Assembly: GCA_035566895.1 (NCBI GenBank) | Contig: DATMQA010000072.1 | Span: 1 to 56,484, forward strand | Source: DATMQA01 sp035566895 | GTDB lineage: Bacteria > Verrucomicrobiota > Verrucomicrobiia > Limisphaerales > UBA8199 | Length of the DNA: 56,484 nt | Direction: 5' to 3' | Shown here: in pieces, positions 1-7,169 of the stretch | How positions within the stretch are numbered: the first letter of the stretch is position 1 | How the letters are laid out: the number at the start of each line of letters is the position of its first letter | Position numbers and translations under genes: made by a program | The notes under the pieces: model-generated | Seen by the model: only the letters and a program-made list of their open reading frames with translations | The model's database searches: none | What the model was told of the DNA's origin: nothing

Positions 1-519
1 GCGGGCGTGTTTGAGCCGGCGCACGACGTTGCAGGTGGCGGCGAAACGGTGGAGGTCGGCGCGAAACTCCGGGCTGTCCGGGTCCAGGGTGTGGCGGCGA
101 GTGAGGGAATAGCGAAGGCCATACTGGCGCAGATTATTGCAGACGGACATTTTGCCGCAAAAGCTGTCGCGCCGGTGCCGGATGGTCATCTTTTTGCCAT
201 CATCATTGAAGGCGTGGATGAGCACCGGCACGTTCAGTCCGGCCCAGCGCAAGGTGTTGGCGACAGCCCGCTCGTCGCCGAAGTTTGGCAGCGTCACCAG
301 GACGCCGTCGATTTCGTCCCGATGGGCCTTGAACAAATCGGCGCACTTCTGCGCATCGGTAAGCGATTCCACCGCGCCGAACTTGGTGGCCTCGATGGGC
401 AGGGTAATGGCTTTGATCCCTTCCTTTTCGAGCACGCGCAAAATGTCGTGGCGGCCGGTTTCACACAAATGGGCGGGGAAAAAGCCGCGGTTCCCGATGA
501 TAATGCCTAACGTACTCAT
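1..519 (-). CDS. L-fucose/L-arabinose isomerase-like protein, 5' part (runs off left edge)
   Basis: The minus strand is open from ATG at 519 to base 1, giving 173 codons of an incomplete gene. The N-terminus reads MSTLGIIIGNRGFFPAHL, followed by a segment with DEIDGVLVTLPNFGDERAV and PVLIHAFNDDGKKMT. This alternation of Rossmann-like strands matches the N-terminal domain of the fucose/arabinose isomerase family, whose members interconvert aldoses and ketoses. The active-site half lies outside the window. Its ATG overlaps the TGA of the upstream ROK regulator (ATGA at 516-519), so the two are probably co-translated. That suggests a sugar-responsive operon with the regulator first. The substrate cannot be read from this part. 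The family call is fairly good; the exact enzyme is open. Confidence 0.72.
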   Translation of the reverse strand, partial: MSTLGIIIGNRGFFPAHLCETGRHDILRVLEKEGIKAITLPIEATKFGAVESLTDAQKCADLFKAHRDEIDGVLVTLPNFGDERAVANTLRWAGLNVPVLIHAFNDDGKKMTIRHRRDSFCGKMSVCNNLRQYGLRYSLTRRHTLDPDSPEFRADLHRFAATCNVVRRLKHAR

Positions 520-1763
520 GAATTTGTTCGGTTATGGTCGCTTGGTTCAGGGCTCGTTTGACGCCGGCGCGCCTCGAAGCTTAGCCTGGCCTCCTCCCGG
601 GCCGGCAAAACCAGCCGGTCGATGCCAAAGGCGACCAGGCCGGCGGCGCGGCGGCGGGGAGCACTCTGGCAAAGGACTTCGCCAAACCGCCCCCACATCG
701 CGCCGGCTCGAATCTCAGCCGCCAGGCGCTCGACGCAGCCCGGCAGTTCGGTGAGCAGACCGGTTACCACCACCCGATGCAGGCCCAGCACATTCAAAGC
801 TCCGGCAATCACTCGGGCGGCTGCCGCGAGGCTCTCCGCCAGCCAGGGCTCGATGCCGTGCGCGGTCACCCGCTTCACCAGGGCGGCCCAAGTGTCTCCC
901 GGATTCGCCGCACTCCGAAAGCTTTCGAGCAGGCCACGCTCAGAGACCAGAGTCTCGAGGCAACCGATTGCCCCGCAACCGCACCGGCGTTGGTTGCCGG
1001 GGACGGGCGTGTGCCCAAACTCTCCGCTGAAGGGTTTCGGATGCGAGTAGAGCTTGCCGCCCGCAAGAATCGCCCCGCCGACACCCTGGCCGAAATCAAC
1101 CAGGAAAAAGTCCTCGCCTCCTGGTTCCGCCGTGAGTTGGCCCAGGGCCAGGGCGCGGATCTCCTGGAGCAGCAATACCGGAAGCGGCCACACCTGCTGA
1201 AGCAGTTCCGGCAGGTTGGTTTTTTCCAGCCAATGCAGATTGGGGGAAAAAAGGACCTTGCCCGCTGTTTCATCGATGATGCCAGGCACGCTCACCAGCA
1301 CTCCCCAAAGCTGGGCGCCGCGGAGCTTGGCCGACAGCCGGTTCAACTGTTTGGTCAAAGCCTCGGGGGAACTCGGCGTGGCAAAGCGAACCGTCCATTC
1401 GTCGTGGAGCCTCACGCCCACCGGCAGAGCGGAAAGCGATGTCTCCGAAACGCCCAATTCGATCGCGACAAACCGGGACCGCCGATGATCCAGCCGCAGC
1501 ATCTGGCCCGGGCGCCCCAGGCGGGGAGTCCGAAGTTCCCCGTTCGCCCCGGGGTCGTCGATGGCCGGGCCGCCGGTTTCCTGCAAGACACCCAGGCGCA
1601 GCAGTTCGGTGGTTATCTTTCCCGCCGTGGGCTGGCTGATGCCCGCGGCTTTGGCCAGGTCCGCCCGGGAAGCGCTGCCCAACCGCATCAGCAGGGAAAT
1701 GATGGTGCGCTGGTTGGTGCGCCGCAGGCTCGCCGGCAGGGCGGCTGTTTTGACTCCGAGCAT
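516..1763 (-). CDS. ROK-family transcriptional regulator
   Basis: A 415-residue protein with an N-terminal winged helix-turn-helix (residues about 15-65, including SRADLAKAAGISQPTAGKIT) followed by a ROK domain. The ROK zinc-site signature is present as GEFGHTPV (His251) and CGCGAIGCLE (residues 261-270). In sugar-kinase ROK proteins the catalytic Asp sits in an ENDAN-type motif. Here the aligned stretch reads LLLQEIRALALGQ, so the catalytic Asp seems lost and the protein is probably a pure sugar-sensing repressor. It is the first gene of a minus-strand pair with the isomerase-like gene. A TATAAT -10 box lies about 30 bp upstream. The inducer is probably a sugar handled by the neighbour, but that is inference. 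Confidence 0.9.
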   Translation of the reverse strand: MLGVKTAALPASLRRTNQRTIISLLMRLGSASRADLAKAAGISQPTAGKITTELLRLGVLQETGGPAIDDPGANGELRTPRLGRPGQMLRLDHRRSRFVAIELGVSETSLSALPVGVRLHDEWTVRFATPSSPEALTKQLNRLSAKLRGAQLWGVLVSVPGIIDETAGKVLFSPNLHWLEKTNLPELLQQVWPLPVLLLQEIRALALGQLTAEPGGEDFFLVDFGQGVGGAILAGGKLYSHPKPFSGEFGHTPVPGNQRRCGCGAIGCLETLVSERGLLESFRSAANPGDTWAALVKRVTAHGIEPWLAESLAAAARVIAGALNVLGLHRVVVTGLLTELPGCVERLAAEIRAGAMWGRFGEVLCQSAPRRRAAGLVAFGIDRLVLPAREEARLSFEARRRQTSPEPSDHNRTNS

Positions 1764-1770
1764 AGGGTCA

Positions 1771-1800
1771 AGTTGGTCAACTGTGGGTGAGGCTATTATA
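1771..1800 (-). promoter_or_regulatory. Candidate promoter/operator of the ROK-isomerase pair
   Basis: On the minus strand a perfect -10 hexamer TATAAT occupies 1795-1800, 32 bp from the ROK start codon. No convincing -35 box is present at 17 bp. Between it and the gene lies a small inverted repeat, AGTTG-GT-CAACT (1771-1782), which could be an autoregulatory operator. The rest of 1764-2025 shows no gene or other clear signal. Confidence 0.4.
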
Positions 1801-2025
1801 TGAAGTTTGTTAAGTAAAGCGGAAAAGGGGCACCATACCCAAGCGGGGCGCAGCCTGACATTGGTTTGGTGGCCAAGCGGAACGGGGACGGGGAACGGCC
1901 TTGTCCTAACCTGGCCCGGTTGTGAACGAAGTGGAAAAGGCGACGAGCCGCCCTCGCGCCAATTGTCGGATGCGCCGAGCCAATACTCGATTGCCTTTCA
2001 GCTTGTTTGAGGCAAGCTGCGGCGG

Positions 2026-3741
2026 GTGAAAGTTCTCTGGGCGAATCCATTTTTTCGCAGCCGTTACCTGCTGGCCGTTGTCTCAGGACTATTGTTGGCG
2101 GCTGCGTTTCCACGGTGGGAGGTTGCGGGCTGCGCCTGGGTCGCTCCCGGCCTTATGGTGGCGGCAGCTCTGGGAAAGAGTGGGTGGGAGCGGTTCCGCG
2201 TCGGCTATGTGGCGGCTCTGTCGTATTACCTCACGACGCTGTATTGGCTGTTGTTGATCCCCTATCGCTGGCACGGCATCCCCCTCGGCCCCGCGGCGGG
2301 TTGGCTGGCGTTAAGCGGGTTCGCGGCATTGTTTCCAGCGTCGTGGGTTTGGCTGGTGGCGGCGGTCGGAAGACAAGGGCTGAGAGTCCACGGCCCACAG
2401 TCCACGGTCCACGGTCCAGAAACCGCAGTCCATGGTCCGGAGGGCGTGATGCCGGGGAGTTGGGTCAGGCGAATGTTGTGGGCGTTATCAGGGGCGGCCG
2501 CATGGGTGGCGTATGAGATGGTGCTGGCGCGGATCTTCGGTGGATTTCCCTGGGACCTGCTCGGTGTGTCGCAATACCGATTGGTGCCGCTGATCCAAAT
2601 CGCGTCGGTCACGGGAGTTTACGGCCTGTCTTTTCTGGCGGTGTGGCTTTCGCTGGCGATGCTGTCGGGAGGGTTGATGGCGATTCGGCGGCCGACCCTG
2701 CGGTCGAGCTGGCTGGGGGAGGTTGTTCTGCCGCTGCTGGCGGTGTCAGTGCTTTTCAACCTGGGATTGCGGCAGCTTCGGCGGGAAATTCCACCGGCGC
2801 GCACGCTCAGAGTTACGCTAGTGCAACCGAGCATCCCGCAGACCCTGATCTGGGACGCAAACGCCGGTGAGACGCGGTTTCGCGAACTGCTGAGTCTGAG
2901 CGAACGGGCGCTGAGCAACCGGACCGAGTTGCTGCTTTGGCCGGAGTCGGCCCTGGCGAAGCCGCTGCGCTACGACCAAGCAACTTTTGATGCGGTGACG
3001 GAGTTGGCCCGCCGGCATCGGGTCTGGATCATTTTGGTTTCGGATGACTTCGAGCCTCGCGCCGGCGCTGTTAAGCCCGAGGAGCAGGACGAATTCAACA
3101 GCAGCTTCCTGATCAGCCCGGAAGGCAAGGTCACGGAACGGTACATTAAACGGAACCTGGTTATCTTCGGCGAATACCTTCCGCTGGAGCGCTGGCTGGC
3201 GTTTCTGAAATTCTTTACGCCGATTGAAGGCGGCTTCACCCCCGGCACTCACGCGGTGCAATTTCGCCTGCCGGACCTGGGCGTGCAAACGACGCCACTG
3301 ATTTGTTTTGAAGATGTTTTCCCGCATCTGGCCCGGACCGGGGTCGAGCCGGAAACGGATTTCCTGGTGAACCTGACCAACGACGGGTGGTTTGACGAGA
3401 GCGCCGAGCAATGGCAGCAAGCGCTGAGCGGGCTGTTTCGGGCGGTGGAGAACGGGCTGCCGCTGCTGCGCTGCTGCAACAATGGCCTGACCTGCTGGGT
3501 GGACGCGCAGGGCCGGTTGCGCCAGGTTTTGCGGGATGAGCGGGGAGGAGTTTATGGCGCAGGGTTTATGACGGTTGACATCCCGTTGCGGGCGGCGGGC
3601 GAGCGCAGAGCCTTGACGTTCTACACGCGGCACGGAGATTGGTTTGGCTGGGGATGCGTGGGGATTGTTGGAATCACTCTGTTACGGCGGCTGCGTCTAA
3701 GCATTCGGTTCGCCCGGACACCATCAGCCCTTCACTCCTAA
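2026..3741 (+). CDS. lnt: Apolipoprotein N-acyltransferase
   Basis: A 571-residue inner-membrane protein starting at GTG 2026. Several N-terminal hydrophobic segments are followed by a carbon-nitrogen hydrolase domain. The catalytic triad expected for Lnt is visible: Glu307 in LLLWPESALA, Lys375 in RYIKRNLVIFGEYLP and Cys427 in PLICFEDVFPH. Lnt adds the third acyl chain to lipoproteins on the periplasmic face, so the organism has an outer membrane and lipoproteins. An unusual in-frame insertion at residues about 121-139 is encoded by eight heptamers of the GTCCACG type and reads as repeated VHGP. It lies in a loop between membrane segments, away from the catalytic domain, so activity is plausibly retained. 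The gene ends exactly where another short tandem tract begins. Confidence 0.95.
   Translation: MKVLWANPFFRSRYLLAVVSGLLLAAAFPRWEVAGCAWVAPGLMVAAALGKSGWERFRVGYVAALSYYLTTLYWLLLIPYRWHGIPLGPAAGWLALSGFAALFPASWVWLVAAVGRQGLRVHGPQSTVHGPETAVHGPEGVMPGSWVRRMLWALSGAAAWVAYEMVLARIFGGFPWDLLGVSQYRLVPLIQIASVTGVYGLSFLAVWLSLAMLSGGLMAIRRPTLRSSWLGEVVLPLLAVSVLFNLGLRQLRREIPPARTLRVTLVQPSIPQTLIWDANAGETRFRELLSLSERALSNRTELLLWPESALAKPLRYDQATFDAVTELARRHRVWIILVSDDFEPRAGAVKPEEQDEFNSSFLISPEGKVTERYIKRNLVIFGEYLPLERWLAFLKFFTPIEGGFTPGTHAVQFRLPDLGVQTTPLICFEDVFPHLARTGVEPETDFLVNLTNDGWFDESAEQWQQALSGLFRAVENGLPLLRCCNNGLTCWVDAQGRLRQVLRDERGGVYGAGFMTVDIPLRAAGERRALTFYTRHGDWFGWGCVGIVGITLLRRLRLSIRFARTPSALHS
2386..2441 (+). repeat. Eight-unit heptamer tract (GTCCACG) inside lnt
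   Basis: Eight consecutive 7-bp units: GTCCACG, GCCCACA, GTCCACG, GTCCACG, GTCCAGA, AACCGCA, GTCCATG, GTCCGGA. The tract is 56 bp long and the lnt frame stays open through it. The same word recurs at 39751-39778. Confidence 0.85.
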
Positions 3742-3768
3742 TCTTAATCGTAATCTTAATCGTAATCC
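3739..3768 (+). repeat. Five-unit hexamer tract (TAATCN)
   Basis: Five perfect-period 6-bp units: TAATCT, TAATCG, TAATCT, TAATCG, TAATCC. The first unit contains the TAA stop codon of lnt. Confidence 0.8.
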
Positions 3769-3818
3769 CAAGCGAAAACGTCCCGGTTTTGGCGTTCTCT
3801 TTTTTGTCTCAAAGACCG

Positions 3819-3847
3819 TTGACATATTCCAATGCATTGTCTAACCT
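3819..3847 (+). promoter_or_regulatory. Candidate sigma-70-type promoter for the coiled-coil/lipoprotein pair
   Basis: A consensus TTGACA (3819-3824) is separated by 17 bp from TAACCT (3842-3847), a weak -10. The start codon of the next gene lies 30 bp downstream. Confidence 0.45.
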
Positions 3848-3877
3848 GAGGATCGACAATTTAATCGATAAGAGATC

Positions 3878-4648
3878 ATGCTTCGACTCAGTTTAATTCT
3901 GGCCATTCTCCTGGGGTTGGCGGTTACGGGCCTTAACCTGTCGCTAGTGAAAACCAAGATCGTCACGCTCCACGACGAGCGGGACAGCGAGAAAAAGCAG
4001 AAGGAGGATGCCCTGGCCCAACTCGACACCACGAGAAAAGACCTGGCTAAGACCACTGCCAAGCTCAAGCAGACGGAGACCACTTTGGCGGCGACTACTG
4101 AGGAAAAAGACAAGGCGCTTGCCGATTTGGCCAAGAAGACACAGGAAGCAGAGCGGTTGACAGCCGACTTGACCAAGACCCGGAAGGACCTGGGTGATGT
4201 GCAGGCCGACCTGGAAGCCTACCGGCTGGCGGGCCTCAAGCCCGAGGAGATCATCGCTTTCAAAAAGAACTACAAAACCCTCGAAGACAACCTGGCCGTC
4301 GCCAAGCAGGAAACCGTTATTCTGGCGCGGAAGGTGGATAACCTGCACACGGAGTTGCTGCGATATACCAACCCTGACATCCCCGTGTATCTTCCGGCGG
4401 ACCTGGTGGGCAAGGTCATTGTGGCGGACCCGAAATGGAATTTTGTCGTGCTGAATGTGGGTGAAGACCAGCGCGTAAAAGAATACGGCGAGCTGCTGGT
4501 CAATCGGAACGGACACCTCGTGGCCAAAGTCGTGGTTCGCAGCATCCAGAAGGATCGCAGCGTTGCCAATGTGCTGCCGGGCTGGTCGCTTGGCGAAATC
4601 CTGGAAGGCGACCAGGTCATCCCGGCTCATCCGCAGCCGTCCTCATGA
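3878..4648 (+). CDS. Membrane-anchored coiled-coil protein of unknown function
   Basis: A 256-residue protein. Residues 1-25 form a hydrophobic anchor or uncleaved signal (MLRLSLILAILLGLAVTGL). Residues about 30-115 are a strongly charged Lys/Glu/Asp/Thr-rich coiled coil, and a second helical stretch (about 130-165) precedes a compact C-terminal region with VGKVIVADPKWNFVVLNVG and GWSLGEILEGDQVIPA. The C-terminal part looks like a small beta domain, as found on periplasmic structural or adaptor proteins. I do not recognise a named family. Its TGA overlaps the ATG of the tiny lipoprotein gene that follows (ATGA at 4645-4648), so the two products are probably made together. A periplasmic structural role is a guess. 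Confidence 0.75.
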   Translation: MLRLSLILAILLGLAVTGLNLSLVKTKIVTLHDERDSEKKQKEDALAQLDTTRKDLAKTTAKLKQTETTLAATTEEKDKALADLAKKTQEAERLTADLTKTRKDLGDVQADLEAYRLAGLKPEEIIAFKKNYKTLEDNLAVAKQETVILARKVDNLHTELLRYTNPDIPVYLPADLVGKVIVADPKWNFVVLNVGEDQRVKEYGELLVNRNGHLVAKVVVRSIQKDRSVANVLPGWSLGEILEGDQVIPAHPQPSS

Positions 4649-4815
4649 AGCTCCTTGGGCATCCGCGTTGGGTGTTGCTGCTCTTGTTGGTCCTGGCCGC
4701 GGTCGGCCTCAGTGCCTGCGCGAGCACCGAATCGGAGAATGCGTCCGTCCGGCCCTGGAATTCGCCTTATGGGTGGGAAAACGGTTTGCCGAGTTCGATG
4801 AACCAGGGGCGATAA
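4645..4815 (+). CDS. 56-residue lipoprotein
   Basis: A small gene of 57 codons including TAA. The product starts MKLLGHPRWVLLLLLVLA, continues to a lipobox LSAC (Cys25), and ends with a short mature part rich in Trp, Pro, Asn and Gly: SVRPWNSPYGWENGLPSS. It follows a hydrophobic h-region as in a type II signal peptide, so the mature protein would be about 32 residues tethered by lipid. The start overlaps the stop of the coiled-coil gene, which supports real translation. The Trp/Pro/Gly pattern of the tail suggests selection. No function is known to me. It could bind the upstream coiled-coil protein or the cell wall. Confidence 0.72.
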   Translation: MKLLGHPRWVLLLLLVLAAVGLSACASTESENASVRPWNSPYGWENGLPSSMNQGR

Positions 4816-4821
4816 AATCGG

Positions 4822-4875
4822 CAGAATGATTAGGGCAGAATCATTTTTTTGATGATTCTGCCCTAATCAATTCTG
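4822..4875. terminator. Large hairpin between convergent genes
   Basis: A perfect 17-bp inverted repeat (4828-4844 with 4852-4868) encloses a T-rich 7-nt loop. With one bulged A it extends by six more base pairs (4822-4827 with 4870-4875). It separates the plus-strand lipoprotein gene from the end of the minus-strand rny gene, so it may act as a bidirectional terminator. Its length and the internal repeat of GCAGAAT also fit a MITE-like or REP-like palindrome. Confidence 0.6.
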
Positions 4876-4889
4876 ACTTCTCCTCTGAG

Positions 4890-6455
4890 TTATTTCGCCA
4901 CTTCAATGCAGCGGGTTTCGCGAATGACGGTGATCGTGATCTGGCCGGGATACTGCAAATCGTTCTGCACCTGAGCGGCCACATTCCGCGCCAGGGCGAA
5001 GGCCGCTTCATCATCGATTTTCTCAGGCTGCACAAAGACTCGCAATTCGCGGCCGGCCTGCACGGCGAAGGCGCGCTCGACGCCGGGAAAAGCCCCGGCG
5101 AGCTTTTCCAGGTCCGCGATGCGTTTGAGATAGGTGGTCATGGTCTCGGAGCGCGCGCCCGGGCGGGAGGCGCTGATGGCATCGGCAGCGCTCACTAAGA
5201 CACCGAGGGGGCCGACGGGAGGCACATCGTTGTGATGGGAGGCCACGCCGTTGACGACGGCATCGGATTCGCCACAGCGTTTGATGAAGTCGGCCCCGAC
5301 GACGGCGTGGGGTCCTTCCACCTCGTGGTTGACGGCCTTGCCGATATCGTGCAGCAGGCCGGCCCGTTTGGCGGCCATGACCTCCACTCCAAGTTCCGCT
5401 GCCATGATTCCCATCAGGTGCGCGACCTCAACGGAGTGGTCGAGGATATTCTGTGCATAACTATGGCGGAAGTGCAGGCGGCCCAGCATCTTAACGATTT
5501 CCGGGTCCATCGGCGGCAGACCGGCTTTGGCGACCGCTTCCTCGCCCAGCCGCACGATATTCGCCTCCATCTCCTGGGTTACGGCGGTCACGACCTCCTC
5601 AATGCGAGTAGGGTGGATGCGGCCGTCGGCAATCAGCCGCACCATCGCTTCGCGCGCGACCTCGCGCCGTACGGGGTCAAAGCCCGAAAGCAGGACTGCG
5701 CCGGGGGTATCGTCAATGAGGACCGTCACTCCGGTGGCGGTCTCAAAGGCGCGGATGTTTCGGCCTTCGCGGCCGATGATGCGCCCTTTGATGTCCTCGC
5801 CGTTGGGCAGGGCGATGCTGGTGGTAGTGTTTTCGAAGGTGTGTTCGCCGGCGTAACGCTGGATGGCGACGCTGATAATGCGGCGGGCCTTCTCCTCTGC
5901 CCTGACCTTGGCATCATCGAGAATGTGGCGGGTGAGGGCGTTGGCCTCCTGGAGAGTTTCCTGCTCGATGCGCTTGAGCATGGCCTGGCGCGCTTCCGAC
6001 TCGCTCAACCCGGCGAGCTGTTGCAGTTTTTCGCGTCCCTGTCGTTCCAGGCCGGCGATTTCTGTCTCGCGTCCCTCCAACGCTGTGGTTCTTTTCCGGA
6101 GGCCTTCCTTTTCCTGGTCGAGGTTACGCTCCGCCTCGACGAGCCGTTCGAGCTGGGAATTAATCAGGGTTTCGCGCTCGGCGAGGCGCTTTTCCAGTTC
6201 CAGCCGCTCGGCCCGGCGGGCAGCGAGGGCTTGTTCGGCCTGTTCGCGAACTTTGAGGGCCTCTTCGCTGGCGGCCAACCGTGCGTCGCGGAGGACGATT
6301 TCGGCCTGCTGCCGTGCCTGGTCCAGCAGCGTTTGGGCGCTTCCCACCTGGGCGGTGGCGTCTTTGCGCTTCTTCCAGCGCTGGAAAAGGTAAAACAATA
6401 CAGCCCCGCTCAGCATCAGGCTGGCGTGTTCCAAAGTGTCAACTAACGAGCTCAT
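4890..6455 (-). CDS. rny: Ribonuclease Y
   Basis: A 521-residue endoribonuclease that initiates mRNA decay from the inner membrane. Domains in order: an N-terminal membrane helix (about 10-27, SLMLSGAVLFYLF), a long charged coiled coil (about 30-185), a KH RNA-binding domain (DIKGRIIGREGRNIRAFE), and an HD metal-dependent hydrolase domain with HSVEVAHLMG and the catalytic pair in GLLHDIGKAV. The C-terminus ITVIRETRCIEVAK is typical. Length and order match the family. It follows the 5-formyl-THF cyclo-ligase gene with a 16-bp gap and is probably co-transcribed with it. I see no clear Shine-Dalgarno sequence at its start. Confidence 0.96.
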   Translation of the reverse strand: MSSLVDTLEHASLMLSGAVLFYLFQRWKKRKDATAQVGSAQTLLDQARQQAEIVLRDARLAASEEALKVREQAEQALAARRAERLELEKRLAERETLINSQLERLVEAERNLDQEKEGLRKRTTALEGRETEIAGLERQGREKLQQLAGLSESEARQAMLKRIEQETLQEANALTRHILDDAKVRAEEKARRIISVAIQRYAGEHTFENTTTSIALPNGEDIKGRIIGREGRNIRAFETATGVTVLIDDTPGAVLLSGFDPVRREVAREAMVRLIADGRIHPTRIEEVVTAVTQEMEANIVRLGEEAVAKAGLPPMDPEIVKMLGRLHFRHSYAQNILDHSVEVAHLMGIMAAELGVEVMAAKRAGLLHDIGKAVNHEVEGPHAVVGADFIKRCGESDAVVNGVASHHNDVPPVGPLGVLVSAADAISASRPGARSETMTTYLKRIADLEKLAGAFPGVERAFAVQAGRELRVFVQPEKIDDEAAFALARNVAAQVQNDLQYPGQITITVIRETRCIEVAK

Positions 6456-6471
6456 TCAGAACCGCGCGCCG

Positions 6472-7047
6472 TTACAGCTCGAGCCAGCGCGTCGGCGTCA
6501 AGAGGCAATTCAAATGTACATCATGCGGTTCGACGGGCACCGCGCGCACGATTTGTTCATCGAACGCTACCCCGCAGGTCGTCCCGCGCATAGCCGTCAA
6601 CAATTGGTCATAATGCCCTTTGCCCCGTCCAAGCCGGCGGCCATGCAAATCGAAGGCTACTCCAGGAACGAGGATTAAGTCCAGCATAAACGGAAGCGGC
6701 AAGCAGCTCTGGACGGGCTCACGAATCCCGAACTGGCCCAGGTGCAGGTCCCGGGCGGGGTCTTTGACCTGACAGGCCATGTAACGGTTTGCTTCAGAAG
6801 CGAACCGCGGCAGGCCGACGGATTTGCCTGCGGCCAAGGCTTCCTCCAGCAGCGGCCAAAGGTCCAATTCCTGTGGCAAAGGGGCGAAGAACAGCACTGA
6901 TTTTGCCTGGTGCCATATGAGCTGCTGCAGCAGCAGGGTCCGGGCTTGCGCGCTGTCGCCAGATCGCTGTGCCGGGGTCATGGCGTTCAGTTGCTCGCGC
7001 ACCTGCCTGCGAAGCGCCGCTTTGGAATCCTGAAGCCCTGTGTGCAT
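6472..7047 (-). CDS. fau: 5-formyltetrahydrofolate cyclo-ligase
   Basis: A 191-residue protein that converts 5-formyl-THF to 5,10-methenyl-THF with ATP. It has the conserved C-terminal signature VPGVAFDLHGRRLGRGKGHYDQLL in segments (residues about 138-162) and the N-terminal Arg/Lys-rich helix ALRRQVREQL that contributes to nucleotide binding. Length is normal. It lies 16 bp upstream of rny in the same direction. The 122 bp between it and rarA show no gene, and I could not identify a 6S RNA there. Confidence 0.93.
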   Translation of the reverse strand: MHTGLQDSKAALRRQVREQLNAMTPAQRSGDSAQARTLLLQQLIWHQAKSVLFFAPLPQELDLWPLLEEALAAGKSVGLPRFASEANRYMACQVKDPARDLHLGQFGIREPVQSCLPLPFMLDLILVPGVAFDLHGRRLGRGKGHYDQLLTAMRGTTCGVAFDEQIVRAVPVEPHDVHLNCLLTPTRWLEL

Positions 7048-7169
7048 CAGTCAGCGTAGGTTTTGCTACAAAGAGCTGCGTTACGGGAGCCTACTGCTCG
7101 ATACGCTTCGCGCGGTTCGGTTGCGGCTCCGCAGCTCTGGGTTCTTTGTGCGTTTTCGTGGCCATGGTC

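Noticed and set aside
7..754. Plus-strand reading frames in the first 750 bases
   Set aside because: They are antisense to the isomerase-like and ROK genes, which have recognisable domains and an ATGA overlap.
1807..2010. A 67-codon plus-strand frame before lnt
   Set aside because: No Shine-Dalgarno sequence, no family, low-complexity composition; treated as intergenic.
5232..6446. A 404-codon plus-strand frame opposite rny
   Set aside because: Antisense shadow in GC-rich DNA; rny is certain on the minus strand.
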